Source: Chlorokybus atmophyticus
Taxonomy: Eukaryota > Streptophyta > Chlorokybophyceae > Chlorokybales > Chlorokybaceae
Reading direction: 5' to 3'
Assembly (NCBI GenBank): GCA_009103225.1
Contig: RHPI01001116.1
Coordinates: forward strand, 387,339 to 427,559
DNA length: 40,221 bases
The translations under genes and the position numbers were made by a program. The notes beneath the pieces are model-generated. The model searched no databases. It saw only the letters and a list, made by a program, of their open reading frames with translations, and was not told the origin of the DNA. This document shows, in pieces, positions 9,575 through 22,150 of this stretch; the stretch's first letter is position 1; every line of letters begins with the position of its first letter.

Positions 9575-12285
9575 ATGTTGGATATCAACTTGTTCAGGGA
9601 GGAGAAGGGCGGCAACCCTGATCTGGTCAGGGAGTCGCAGCGCAGGAGGTTCGCTCCTGTTGAGTGGGTTGATCAGGTCGTTGAGCACGACAAGAAGTGG
9701 CGAGAATGTGAGTGTGTGTCTCTCTCGCATGCTTGTATGTCTTATGGTCCTTGAGTGTGCTGGTCAGCGTGTTGCATTGAAGTAAGAGTGACATCCACTG
9801 TGCGTCCAGTTAAGCTTCAGCTGTTCAACCCGAAGTAAGCTGCCAGCATAGTGTGTACGAATGCCGTCGCTGACGACAACGCTCATTTGTTGTGTCTGAG
9901 GTCGTGCAGCTGGCTGATTAAGCACGCACAGGTTACATTGCATGTCTAATGCATCCACTTTGTGTGACCACGGTTTTATAGGAACCGTGGTCACACAAAG
10001 TGACCATGCAAGCACAGTGTGCCATGGCAGCATAATGCGGCTTGCAAAACTTGTGTCATCAATGGATCGCATCACTAATGACCATTGTCATACCAGGACA
10101 TGTAGGGTGCACATGTAAGGTTAAAAACGTTGGCTGTCGGGAAGCATGCATGTAAGAGCCGAACCTTCAAGTAGTTGCGGTGTAAGTACGTGGCACCAGC
10201 GCATGTTCAATGTGCTTGCGCAGAAAGCACAATGGGTTGACTACGAGTCATAGTCACTTAGTGTGCGACATTTAACAAACCCCATGCACGGATCAGTTCA
10301 GTGTTCCAGTGTCTTGCAGACTGCATTGGCATCAAGATGTCCACATATGCGTGTCCACTCATTGCACCTGGTACCAGGTCGCTTCCAGCTGGACAACTTG
10401 AACAAGGAGTTCAACAAGATCAACAAGCAGATTGCCCAGAAGAAGATTGTAAGCACAGGTTGCTCCTGCTCTCAATGACGATGTCGCTGTTTGATGTAAC
10501 TCATGGCTTGCTGGTAGGCAAAAGCAGATGCCTCCGAGCTGATCGCACAATCCAAAGAGGTGGACAAGCAGATTGCGTTGGCCAAGGAGCAGGAGAACGA
10601 GATTAGGGAAGCTGTGGACAAGGCGGTCATCCCCATTGGCAACCTTGTGCACGACTCTGTTCCCATTAGCCAGAACGAGGTTCGGAATGAACTGCTCATC
10701 AAACCGAATGCGACACTGCGTGGTGTTACTGTGTACATTGGTGCATAGATTCCAAAACATGCTTGTGATGTGGCGCAGGATGACAACAAGATTGAGCGCA
10801 CTTGGGGAGAGCCTAGGCAAGACGCCAAGTACAATCACGTTGACTTGGTGACGCTACTCAATTTTGCCAACCTTGACAAAGGTGCTGGCCTGGTGTTGTA
10901 CACAGTGTGCGCGGTCCTCCTTGATTCTATGAATGATTACAGGTCGTGTGCACTGATATGCACTCAATGATATTGTTATGCAGGTACTGAGGTTGCCGGC
11001 AACCGAGGATACTACCTGACAGGCAATGGCGTTCTGCTGAATCAAGCGTTGATCCAGTACGCCATGGGCTTCATGGTGAAGAAGGGGTATCAACCTGTCC
11101 AGACACCCTTCTTCATGAAACAAGACGTGATGGCGGAGTGCGCGCAGCTGTCGCAGTTTGATGATGAACTCTACAAGGTGAGCAGCAAAAGTAGTACAGG
11201 TGCCAAATCGCCACGTGCAATTTGTAAAGTAGTTGTACATTTCTGGTATACGTTCATCTTGTGCTTGATGGTGGATACCTTCGGCTAGGTGACAGGTGAA
11301 AGCGATGATAAGTACTTGATCGCAACATCTGAACAAACGCTTTGCGCGCTGCACCGCAAGGACTGGATTGATCCCAAAAACTTGCCCATACGGTACGAAG
11401 AGTTCAGTTGTGTCATCCAGCCAAGTTCACTCGTCACACCATTGCAAGGAACTCAGGTCAGGTACTGCGCAGGTATGTGGGCTTCTCCACCTGCTTTCGC
11501 AAGGAGGTGGGTTCCCATGGAAGGGACACGCTCGGCATCTTCCGAGTCCACCAGTTCGAGAAGATTGAACAGTTCTGCATGACATCACCTGCGGGTAATG
11601 CGTCGTGGGAGATGCATGATGAGATGATCAAGAATTCAGAAGAATTCTACCAGAGCGTAAGGAGTATTGCTTTCTCGTTGACATTTAAGTTGTATGCAGT
11701 ATATCTAGTTCACTAAACATAAAGTGCCCTTTCTGGCACCTGTGTGTTCTGTTGAATGCAATCCAAGTTTTGGGCAGACACTGACCTGCGTGTCTGCTGT
11801 GCAGCTTAACCTTCCTTACAGGGTAGTCAACATTGTTTCCGGCGAGTTGAACAACGCTGCGGCGAAGAAGTTCGACCTGGAGGCTTGGTTTCCGGCCTCC
11901 AAAACATACAGAGAACTGGTCTCCACATCCAACTGCACCGATTATCAGTCCCGACGGCTCGAGATTAGGCACGGCGTTAAGAAGGTATGTGTTTGCAGTT
12001 CATTGTGATGTTGCATGTGTAGTTTTAGCTAGCTGCATCATGTGTATGCATGTATTGGACTCGTTGCTGATCCCCGTGCATCCACTTCAGATGAACGAGC
12101 CGCAGAAGCAGTACGCGCATCTGTTGAACGGCACGTTGACGGCGACAGAGCGCACGATGTGCTGCATACTGGAGAACTGGCAGACCGACACAGGCGTAAA
12201 GGTCCCCGACGTGCTGGTGCCCTACATGCATGGCATCGACTTCATGCCGTTTGTCAACGAGCTCAAGCAGACGAAAAAGAAGTGA
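9575..12285 (+). CDS. SARS: seryl-tRNA synthetase, cytosolic eukaryotic type
   Basis: Nine exons: 9575-9707, 10378-10448, 10518-10679, 10779-10881, 10984-11177, 11289-11392, 11473-11656, 11805-11984, 12091-12285; GT-AG introns, compatible phases, 441 aa. It charges tRNA-Ser (and tRNA-Sec where present) with serine in the cytosol. The start [16 protein letters not shown] matches the eukaryotic N-terminus, and an in-frame TAG lies just upstream, so 9575 is the start. Exons 2-3 encode the coiled-coil tRNA-binding arm ([19 protein letters not shown] onward). The class II catalytic core shows [55 protein letters not shown], motif 2 [17 protein letters not shown] with [41 protein letters not shown] and motif 3-like [18 protein letters not shown]. 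It ends in lysines without the long animal C-terminal extension. There is no plastid or mitochondrial presequence. Intact. Confidence 0.98.
9956..10002. repeat. perfect 20-bp inverted repeat, 7-nt loop, in intron 1 of seryl-tRNA synthetase
   Basis: Arms 9956-9975 and 9983-10002 are exact reverse complements (arm starts CACTTTGTGTGACC), loop TTATAGG. It would fold strongly in the pre-mRNA of the large first intron. Confidence 0.95.
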
Positions 12286-13963
12286 AGTGACTCTCTTGGA
12301 TTGCGTCTCTTGGGGCAAGCAAGAGGGTGATGGCAGCTTGACAGCCGATGAGACTGGAAATATACATGTCCACTCAGTGCTTGGTTGAACCTGCATGCTG
12401 CATGGCACTGGCCCTTGAGGTCTGTTCACTTGTCTTGGTAACCTTTGGCCAAGGGCTGGCTAACTTGTGGCAGTATGGTCAGCACGCAGGTTGCCGTGTT
12501 GTAGCAACTTCAGGCTGTTGTTGAACAATTGCTCCAACCAGTGAGGCTGTGCTCGCTACAATTTTGGGAATCCGAATTCTGCCGGGGCCATAGTTTTGTT
12601 CAGCATGCTTGTTGGGTCCTGGTGCTTACATGGTGGAATACATAGCACGACAGAATGCTGTGGTGGTGGTGGGATCTAATGACGTGCTGAGAGCTGCAAA
12701 TCATGGTGTTGTTGCCTTCACAGCACACTAGCTCAGCGTGCTGTGAAGGCACGACAGTTGAAGCAGTATGACAGAATGCTGCGTCTGCGCGGTTACCACT
12801 AAATTCATGCAACACAACTACCCATCTGAGCACACCTCGCATTCAGTGCGTGACTGACTGTTGCATCGCGCATGCTAGTCACCAGTTGTTAGTGTTTGGC
12901 CCAATAGACTTTAGGTTCCAAACCCTACAATGCGTCACTGTATTAGGCCCAGCATAAGCATGTGGGCCAATCAAGTAATAAGGAGGCAGCTTGCAAGAAA
13001 ATGCGATGGTGAACTCGCCCGCTTGTTGGAGCCAACCGACCAGCAGCTACTGTATGGTGCCAAATGGCATGCAATGTGCACCCATGTGCATGTACGGTAT
13101 GCCAAGTAAAGTCATGATTGCTGTTGTCTTGCTTCACATGGCCCCTTCTGTGAGTTTGCTATACAACAACTCTTATGTTGGTTGATTATGAGACATGATG
13201 CAACCTATCATCAACTCAACTAAGTTGAGTACTCAACCAATGTGCAAGCATACAAGATAGCTAACATGGATAACGCCTTCACGAATCTGACCGGGAGGTA
13301 TAGCTCCACACCTTACAACTCAGTTATAACCCACTAGCCTATGTGCATGATGTACGTGCAGTAGTGGACAGTGATATGGTAGGATAGCGATGGCAGACGG
13401 ACAACCTGCAGCAGGAGGGGCGGGTTAGTCCAGCGCTTGGCATGCGTCGTGGCAGTGCTGTGCTGTACACAAAATGCGATGTGGGGTGTGTAATACAGTA
13501 TGCAAGGATTGTGGCATGCATGAGAATGTGCGATGGTGTGCTGAAACCCGCGTTACATATGTATGTATGTACGTAAAGATTAGAGATGCGAGCAAATGTG
13601 CATGCGCAGCGCCGGCTTTTGTGATGCGTCGCAATCCGGTTGCGATGGCCGGTGCATGCTGGCAGGCTCTAGAATCTGGAATGATGTTGCTACACGGCAG
13701 CAACTTGCTACAGTGTAAACACCATGTTGTGCCATGGTGGCACACAGTGATTACACCTCAACTACACACGTGTGCATGCGCTCAGCTTTGTGTATTTGAC
13801 ATATACAACATTGCACACGTGTTGATGCGCATTTGCAACCGAGGATGCAAGGGCGACCCCGACCTGCATGCTCATGCATCAAGCTTGCAGCGCCGCCCTG
13901 CTCGCACCTGACACACCGCATGAACTCGGCCTCCAGCAAATCGAACAAGAAGAGGGCGTCAAA
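12286..13963. other. gene-poor stretch downstream of seryl-tRNA synthetase
   Basis: Holds the synthetase 3' flank and no gene I can support. A 14-bp perfect inverted repeat lies at 12713-12726 and 12738-12751 (loop 11 nt). GCATGC-type words are frequent. Confidence 0.6.
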
Positions 13964-14010
13964 CAGAGGCTGCCCCTCTCCTCAGCCGCTGAGGAGAAGG
14001 GCAGCCTCTG
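13964..14010. repeat. 47-bp palindrome, 23-bp arms with one mismatch and 1-nt centre
   Basis: Arm 13964-13986 (starting CAGAGGCTGCCCC) pairs with 13988-14010 with a single C/T difference. GC-rich, so very stable if single stranded. No coding role is evident. Confidence 0.95.
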
Positions 14011-15626
14011 CGTGAGGCGTGCAGTAATACTACACGCGTCACGCAAACCACGCAGGAAGAAAGAGACCTGGTACAATGAGCCTTACACCAGAGGCTGCCC
14101 GGCAGGGCCCTCTGCTCATCAGCACTGCAGTGCCGGGATTGACACCAAGCCCGGGTACGTCCTCAGCAGTAGGTTATGCGCAATAAGACACTCAACAACA
14201 ACGAATTCAAACAACCACGTTCAACGTGGTTCTTTGGTGCAGCAAACAAGTTGTTTGCTAATGAACGCTGCCTGCGTTGCATGTTGTGCTCCTTGCCTAC
14301 CTGACGCTGTGCGTGCTGCATGCACATGGCCTGAACACCAAGTCGGGTTCCGAGCAAACAGGCCGCCAGCATCTCATAAAAGTTGGACTCTGTGACACCA
14401 CAGATTACCGTCAACACTTTGTGATGACAGCTGACAACCTTGCACAAGGCAATGGACTTGGCACACATGTTTCAGGAGTTTTTATCACCTGACATGCTTT
14501 TGCGGTAGCTGCGTGTGTGGGTGGCTGCTGCTCATAAGTGCAAACAATTTGCAACAGTGCAGCCGCTCAACTGCAATGCGTCCCGGGTGCGATGTGTTGA
14601 CAGCCGCCTGCTGCGCATTGCAGCTTACTTCAACCGAGACAGTTGTACTGCCACTGGCATGCGCATGTACATGCTGCCATTGCATATTGCTTGTGTGGCT
14701 TACCTAAGTCCACATGTTGCCGTCTCAGCCAAACAACATCCATGATTGAGCCATCCAGCAGCTAGCCCTGTTGTTGCATTGCCGATAATAGCTTTGTGTA
14801 ATAGTAATACAGAAAGATAGAGGCGGAAGGCTGAGGCAAAGCATGCGACATGCAATGACTGTCGGCTTGAAGCTGGCACCAACAAATCGTGCTTTGCAAT
14901 TGAGAAAGGCGAGAGCCAGCCGCAATGCCACACAACAACAGCAACGCATAAGTGCTAATGTGGCAATCGAGTTACTTCCAAGCACCTTAATGCCATTTTT
15001 TGGCAACAGTGTGTTTATGAGCCAAGAGACCCGGTCTCCTTGGCAAACAACTCAGGAGTCGCCTGGGACAGCAACAGATGCAGCCGCTATATAGACATGC
15101 TTGCTTAAACACTAAGTAGGCAGTGGCTACACACATTGCGCCTGTTGCTTTGCAAGCTCACAACCTGCAATGCGCTGTGCCGGTAGCCACGCCGACAGCG
15201 GGTGCCAAGCCGCAGCTAATGGTTGAACAAGCGCTTGCGCCGCACCTTTGGAAAACTTCACAAGGCAAGGAGCACTGACGCGCCCCCTTCGTCCTAACCC
15301 AGCTGCCCACCGACGCCGCCAGCAACGAGCGCAGAGACAAGCGCAGCAACAAAGCAGCAGCGCCTATTTTCCGGATAGGCACAAAGTCATTTTCTTCACC
15401 GCGGATATCAACTTAAACTATCAGCGTAAATTAAGAGATATCGATGACGGTGCTCATGTCCCCCGCGATATTGACAGGACCTGCGCTTCTTCTGTCAGAC
15501 AGTGCAGGGCTCTTGGCTTTGCATGCAGCTGCCGTGAGGGCGATGGCGGCGGCGGCGGCGGCGGAAGAGGAGGACGACGACGACAAGAAGTGCATTGAAG
15601 CTTGAGATCTAAACACCTGCTCAAGA
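14011..15626. other. unassigned stretch with small palindromes
   Basis: Contains short inverted repeats (14213-14231 and 14242-14258). The open segment at about 15368-15480 (with VIFFTADINLNYQRKLRD) looks protein-like, but I recognise no family and find no supporting exon partners. A GCG/GAC-rich run at 15542-15590 encodes poly-Ala/Asp in one frame. Confidence 0.45.
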
Positions 15627-15688
15627 TTGTACACCTGCTTGGTCTGCCGGTCCGTTGTACACCAGCAGCAGACCAAGCAGGTGTACAA
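15627..15688. repeat. perfect 21-bp inverted repeat with 20-nt loop
   Basis: Arms 15627-15647 and 15668-15688 are exact reverse complements (arm starts TTGTACACCTGC). The 62-nt hairpin has the size of a small-RNA precursor; no flanking pairing is evident beyond it. Confidence 0.9.
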
Positions 15689-17839
15689 AGGGCGAATTGC
15701 GGAGCCAACTGCCTGCTTGACAGGTGAGCTTACTCAAGCTGGATTTGTTGACTGTCGCGATTGGCTGGCCTGTCCTCGCAGCCAACATTACCAATATAGG
15801 AGCGTTGTTGAAAATGCCAGCTGGCGAAACGCCGCAAATTGAATGCATGGTCCGAGTGCCGCAGCTGGGTCACGTCAATGCAAGCTGCCAGCTTGACCCT
15901 GCTGTCAGTGACGGCAGGGTTAAGCTGCTTGTGTGCGCGCACGAGTGTATGTGCGTGGGTGAAGCGCAAGCGTGCAAGCATCTGTGTGGGTGCGGACTCG
16001 ACGCACATACATGTGTTGAGAGCGCTTCTACAATTTGGCGTTATTTCAAATGCAGTGCTTGTTATCCGCAGTCATGCCAGCCTGGGTCAAACCCGCATAC
16101 GACAAGCTCAACCAATGAACTGTCGACATCGGGTCCAGCAAGCCCAATACCAGATGCATCGCCTCAAGGATGTCAGGTCCATCGCATGTGTGCACATGTT
16201 CAAGCATGCTTGCCTGCGTGCATGCGTGGGTGCACTTACAAACTTTTTGCTGATTATAGGCGATGACTCAAGTGACAGCAATGCGGACAGCACAGAAAGA
16301 CATGCGCTTTTTCAAGACGACGGCAATCAAGAGCAAAACTCCAGTCAAGATCAGGCAGAATTGGCCATGCAATCGGTGCAACTGGCTTGAAGTAGCAGTA
16401 CCTTCTGCTAGCTTGCTTAATGGCAACTTCGCTATGGCTCAACCCACTCGTCCTCTCGAATGCGAACGGGGTGGTCAGGTGACTTGCTTGCTACCATGCC
16501 AAGCATGCAGAGGTTGCATGAGTTCAATGCACTTTCTGCATGCTTTCCGTTGCGCCCAATATGTTGAGCCAGCTGCGAACGTGCTGTGCCGAAACGTGGC
16601 ACAGCTTAGCAACTTGCTAACACGATTCAGCTGTGGCACGACTTCTATTCACCTTGCATATTTATCAAGAGTAGTACTCATGACTTGCAGTCGTTTGTTT
16701 GTCTGGAGCTTTGGTGGAGGTGGCGCCCGCTTGGTGTCGCTAGCAAGCTGCTGGTGCATGCTAATGCAGGGGGCGTCTAGGCTGTGAAGGCTAGGGCAAG
16801 CGACAACTTGCAAGCAACTGCGCTTGGATTCTCTGGAGGAAACAGCACGCAGAGATTCAATGGCTGTTCCGCGCATGGCTCAGGTTTGGTTGTCACAGGT
16901 GCGCATGGGCTTGTGTTTGTTCTGTCGAGCGTGTGCACGAACGAGTGCGTGTATTTATGAGCCAAGCATACTAGCGCACATGCATGCATGCGCATGTGGA
17001 CACATGCATGTGGGCAAGCGAGCATGCGTGGGCACATTGTGCCCATGCATGTGGCACGTGCATGCATGACATAGCCAGCCACCTGACCTCGTTAGAATAC
17101 AAAGCCAACCAAATGCTCGTCGCCCAGGATTAGTCATTGCCAATAGTTGCTATGCCGCATGTTTCATCTTGCTGTGCAAAGGCACGCTCGTGCAGGCGTG
17201 CCTCACCTCATTGCTTAGTGCGCGTATCCACGCGGTGCAGAAGGAATCCATTGCTGTGGCCAGCACTGCCACAATGCAGGTGAGCTTCTTCACGCTTGCC
17301 ATCATGCAGATACAACATCACATCAAGTGAGTAACCATCGTAGCACAATGCATGGCATGCATTGCAATGTGCCACATTGCAGTGTGTGGCAGGCTACAGG
17401 AGGCGGATGATATAGATTTGGTGAGACGCGTGCGTGGGTGCGTGGGCGCGCGCGCGTGATTACGTGATTATGTGCGTGTGGTGAAAAAGTAACTTTTTGA
17501 CTGCCAGTGGTTGCTGCTTGCGATTTTCGACAACTTCAAGACAACTTGTTGGTGTCTCGCCTTGTGTTGTGTGTCACAAGTTGTGTCCTTATCATGCAGG
17601 CGATGAAGATGAGGCCTTCCAGTTCAGCAACGATGAGAAAGAGGTTTTGATGTTGATTGAAAGTTGTCATGATGACGGCAACACTTGCGCCATCAACCAA
17701 CGATTGTGCATGTCCATCCAGTTCGTTTGGCTGCACGGACAACTGTTCCCTTACTTGCTGGTGAACATTGGCTTGAGCGTGAGCGTGGTCAAGGCACGTG
17801 TTCTCTTTACCTGTACACATGCTGCACTTCAAGCAACTT

Positions 17840-17868
17840 GCGCACACGCACACGCACACGCACACGCT
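17840..17868. repeat. (CACACG)n microsatellite
   Basis: Four to five CACACG units inside a putative intron of the decayed pantothenate kinase. Confidence 0.85.
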
Positions 17869-18629
17869 TACTCTCATCCCCTCACTCGCATCACGCTTAC
17901 TCCGGCACACAATCATATCATCCCACTGGCAACATGTGAGCGAGTCCAACTCGCGGGCCGCCTGTATGCATGCAGGTTCAGAGTCTTCTGCTTAGGCAAC
18001 TTTAATGAGATGCTGGAGCCACAGGCAACAACGGCACGGTTACCTACACGTATACGGTATTCTTTGTACGCCGTGTTGTTGCTTATGGGTTACTTACTTT
18101 GTTGGTGTTATCATGATGAACTACAGGAAGAACTTCTTGCAATGCGCTGTCTCAGGCTGCAGTATCAGGACATGCTTGTGGGAGACATCTACGGTGGTGT
18201 GGACTACGCCAAAGTGGGCTTGTCCGTCTCCAGCTTCGGCGAGGCGCATGTCAAGTCGCCCGAGCGTGCCTGACATCCATGCTACGCACACACACTTTGT
18301 GCATGCAAGTCTCAACACACACTCATATGCGCGCGCTTATGCGTGTTTGTGCACACATGTCTGTTTGCCTGTGCATGCATCCGCGCGTGTTGAAACGCAT
18401 CTACGCGCGTGAGCTTATGTGTCCAGGCGTAGACATGTTGCATGCGTGCGCGCATAAGCGGTTGCACGCACAGGCAACTAACATCGTTATTCCCTCATCC
18501 ATTTGCAGGTGGCAACTGAAGGCAAGAAACTGCCGGACTGTAAGCTCGCAGACATGGCGCATGTTACAACATCGCCCACGTATGTGATCAACCGTTGATC
18601 ACGTGACGAAGCATTGCGGTGACAGACGA

Positions 18630-18643
18630 CCCCCCCCCCCCCC
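18630..18643. repeat. poly-C tract of 14
   Basis: Fourteen consecutive C, inside the decayed pantothenate kinase region. The exact length is likely to be unreliable in sequencing. Confidence 0.9.
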
Positions 18644-18969
18644 TACTTAGAGCGCGCGCATGTTGTCCTGTCCCGCCTTGGCGTAATTGGAGGCAAAACG
18701 TTTCAAAACGCATCTTTGATGGTTTATTCATGTGCGGCCACTCACACGATGTACACGATGCAGAAGACGAAATTTAGAGTGATCAGCACGGCAAGCAACC
18801 TCAAGAAAGCAGGTATGGTACTTGCGTGCGCGCGTGCTTAGATTCCCTCTTTATGTGTGCGCAAAGCGTTTAAGGCTGTGTTTCAAGCATATTAATGCTA
18901 CAACCAAGGCCTCATTTACGTCCTCACGCGTGCGGTCTCCCAAAGGTGATCACTGTCGCTAGCATCAAC

Positions 18970-20990
18970 AATAACCCCGATGTGCCCGGCATAAATGGGT
19001 TCGGTATGAGTGTCAACTTGAACGTACTTCACCTCGCGCCAAGTTTCGGGCCAATCCCGCTCCTCACCGAGCCTCAGGCACGCATGCATGTTGGCGTTGT
19101 GTGACGATGTGTCACTATCATCTGTGGCTATGCGCGTGCACTGCTTGTGTGTGCTTGTGCATGTGAGAGCGCGCACATGTGTGTGATGAAATGTGTGCGT
19201 GAGAAAGGCTTACGAGGCAAACATGATGGACTGAGGATACTGTCCTTGGCAAGGACGAGCGTGAGTACTAGATCAGCGTGCTTCTGGAGCACATGCCAAA
19301 CCTGATTGAAGAGGAGAACACTCCGAACGAAGCCTTCAAACAACAGGTTGGGTTTGTTGTGTCAGCGCACAGTTCTGAAGTCTAGGTCTGAAGGTGGTTC
19401 TGCGCACGCATGCAAGTGTATGCATGTGTCGCACCCACTCGTGTGCACCCACGGACATGCCCACCAGCATGCATGCACACGCATGTATGCACACGGTCGC
19501 ATGGTTTTCTTATGTATGCGCTTGCTTGGCGATTGATGTGACTGACGCAGTCATGGCTTTTGGGTTATTGATGGTGGACACATGCGTTTTCTCCCCGTGC
19601 TATCATGTACTTGACAGACCCTTTACCTGCGGTTGGTCCTGAGTCCTAATTGTGCATGTGCACATGTGTGCGTGGGTGTGTGCATACATGTGTCTGTGCG
19701 CACACGCGCGTTCACACTCGTGTGCGAAGTGCGAATTTGCATGCACATGAGCACGCTCACTCTCTGTGACTTTGCATGGTGCACTCGGTAAGGTGCAGTC
19801 ACAGTAGTATTCACAGCACAGCAAGGCAGTGACATTTGCATCACCTTTGCTTGCAGGCGAACGATAGCCGCCCTTGCCTCTTCTCGCGCATCACTTCTGC
19901 GGCGCTCAACTACTTACTCCATCAGATGGTCAGCCAATCTGGTCGGCTGGGGATGAGAGGGATCAAAGGTAAGGTTTGAGATGGTGGATGCTGCAGCCAA
20001 CAGCAGGCACCTTTCAAACCATCTTCATCTTTATGTGCTTCCAACACACGTATGCATGACCTCGGGCTTCTGAAGGAGCTTGGGTTGGAGTATGCTATGC
20101 GCGATCTGCCTCCCGTAGACTGCTATAAGAAGCGATTGATATGAGGTGCCATAGTTGTCTGAGCCTCAACACCACTTCCAGCGCATCCCTAGAAGATTAC
20201 CGCCAGGTAAGTGCATGCACTGCCTTTCACTTCTTACCCCTGACCACTTGTGCTGAAGCGTGGCAGCATAATGCCAGGTGACGTAGAGAAGGTGGGTGAG
20301 CCAAACTACAACACCACCCTTTACGACTACTTGCCTTTGCCCTTGAGAGATGAAAGGATCACGAGCTTTGCATGTGAGTGGGTGCATGTTGCTGAAGGCA
20401 TCATGCATTACATGGAGGCATGGTGTCTTCATGTAATCTAGCACCTGTTGTTTGTGTCCGCAGTTGATTCCGCACCAGAAAGGTCCAATCTGGACTGAAC
20501 CTCAGGCGGTACTAAGAGGAAGACGGCAGGTCAGTCACAGCTACCATGCGTGTTGTGTCAATAAAGGTCCACGTGCAACATGGTTCTACCATCTACATGC
20601 CACCGTGGCAATCGGGTTGCAAATGGTTTGCGCAAGCATTCACCACTGCTTCTATCACAATGCCTGCATTGATGAATGCGGTCCTAGTAACGTTTGGTCC
20701 AGAAAGCCCCTCATTCTCAGCTATGCGACCACTTCTGCAAACGGAAGGTCCAAAAAGCCTTTTGCACGCTTGTGGTGGACGACATTGCCATCTACGGTGA
20801 CTCGGGACGAGCCACACAACCACGTAGCGCAACTCAGTGCATGTACATATGCGTATGGATCGACACGCAGTCTCAATCTACTCAGGAGGCTCCCCACTAT
20901 TGTATTGTGCGGCACCCTGCATCCCGAGCAGACTGCTTGCTGACTGTCCAGGAGAAGGCCAGGATTCAGGGCTTCCCATACTACTGTTGG
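18970..20990 (+). pseudogene. decayed chromomethylase-type DNA (cytosine-5) methyltransferase
   Basis: Ordered remnants of the chromomethylase catalytic domain. PDVPGINGF (about 18978) sits where the catalytic PPCQGxSGxNR loop belongs, with its cysteine lost in this frame. NYLLHQMVSQSGRLGMRG (about 19905-19970) matches the RYALxRLxxMxYQxRxGMMAAG region. LGLEYAMRDLPPVDCYKK (about 20075-20130) matches the conserved LxDLPxVxNYEKRD. HHFQRIPR (about 20168) follows only after a frameshift past TGA and TAG. Then come LYDYLPLPLRDERIT (about 20319), LIPHQKG (about 20461), KKPFARLWW with PSTVTRDEPHN (about 20752-20820) and, after another frameshift, VQEKARIQGFPYY (about 20945-20985). Chromomethylases methylate non-CG cytosines in plant-lineage chromatin. 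The coding-like stretch LLEHMPNLIEEENTPNEAF (about 19285-19340) lies inside but I could not place it. Introns persist, so this is an unprocessed relic. Confidence 0.75.
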
Positions 20991-21379
20991 CTGTCACATA
21001 CAGTATGGCAGGGGGTGAGACATGTATGTACACCGAATTGCAATGTGGTGCTTGTGAAAAGCTTGACAAGCATGACACACTGTGTCATGCATGGCATGAC
21101 TCGCCATCACATAACACACAATATATGACCGCCTGCAGGCATTCATCTTCAACAGCATCAATGACCAACTTGAACCAGCACCGTGTATAAAGCTTCTCAT
21201 TATGCTTCTCTACAATGACAGCCTGTCATTACTGAGTATAGCCTCACAGCATGAACAATGCATCTACATGTGCCTCAACCTGCGTGGAATGCATCAATGT
21301 ACAAACAATGCGAAACGGCAATGTATGCATCACAATCACAGCGACTGCCTGGTTAGTGACACTGCATGTATGCATGCTT

Positions 21380-21456
21380 GCATGGCTAACGGGGTGTTAG
21401 CAGTAGTAGGTAGATTAGGTAGAGTAGCCCCCGTGGTGAACTACGTGGTAGTGTGA
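21380..21456 (+). repeat. dispersed repeat A, copy 1
   Basis: Starts GCATGGCTAACGGGGTGTT and ends in a GTGGTGAA...GTG block after GTAGG-rich text. It shares this order of words with three other copies in the window. It lies just outside the left arm of the inverted duplication. Confidence 0.7.
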
Positions 21457-22150
21457 AACGTGAGTGGCATGATTGTGAGATGGTGATGGTCGCTGTGCAT
21501 AAGCATATGCCACGCGCATTGTATGTACAATGCATCCGTTTTAGCAATAGACATGCCTACCCTTCTACCGGGCATACCGGGGCGCGCGATGTGTCTTCGC
21601 AGGATAAACCGCCGACGGCGTGTTACACCGCGCCACTGCAACTAGCTGCATGATGCTATGCAACGACCTGCACCGCACATACCGTACATGCATTTATACA
21701 GTGACATCCTTTACTGTATGCACATGCATGCCGGCATTGTAGCACACCCCTTTTGTACAACTGTACCTGGGTACATGCCATGGCATACAGTAGCATACGG
21801 TAGTGGTTCAACCACTGGTTTGCCGCAGGACAATGTCTTAGCCTTGAAATTCTGGGTGTGCCAGGCAGCCTGGCCACTGGCACAATAGAACCCCTTTTAT
21901 GTTGAGTCAACATACATGGGTAGTCTGTCTGCTGCTGCTCATGCTGCTGGCTGCCGCAAAGACGCTCAAGACTGACTGTGTGCACACACGACGCAGTCGC
22001 GTTGAGCAGGGACGACGCTGTCGTGGGTGGCGGCGGTGATGTGGGCGGAGGAGGGGGAGTCCGTTGAGTCAGCTGACGCTGCTGCTGCTGCCTGCTGGAT
22101 GATGGAGCCGCTAACCAACGGCCGTGGTGCAGGTGATGCGCGTGCATGCA

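Larger units (their letters stand above)
17393..18752 (+). pseudogene. decayed type II pantothenate kinase, intron-bearing
   Basis: Pieces in family order: ATGGG then TGA then YRF (from 17393; intact enzymes have ATGGGAYKF, so a stop replaces one codon); DNFK and LVGVS in two different frames near 17530-17560; EDEAFQFSNDEKE (about 17600-17645) joined across an intron to FVWLHGQLFPYLLVNIG (from 17722); NFNEMLE then ATGNNGTVT in a shifted frame (about 17996-18050); DMLVGDIYGGVDYAKVGLS (from 18169); KKLPDCKLADMA and, frameshifted, CYNIAHV (about 18525-18582); RIFDGLFMCGH (about 18709-18742). Pantothenate kinase catalyses the first step of coenzyme A synthesis. Retained splice sites show an unprocessed duplicate. 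The conserved stretch between GVS and EAF is missing. A possible upstream remnant is MRFFKTTAIK near 16300. No start or ALDIGG motif was found. Sequence error is possible, but neighbouring genes are clean. Confidence 0.75.

Noticed and set aside
17393-20990. Reading the pantothenate kinase and chromomethylase blocks as one functional fused gene
   Set aside because: The blocks are in the right order for two separate genes, but stops and frameshifts occur in both, and no phase-compatible exon joins them.
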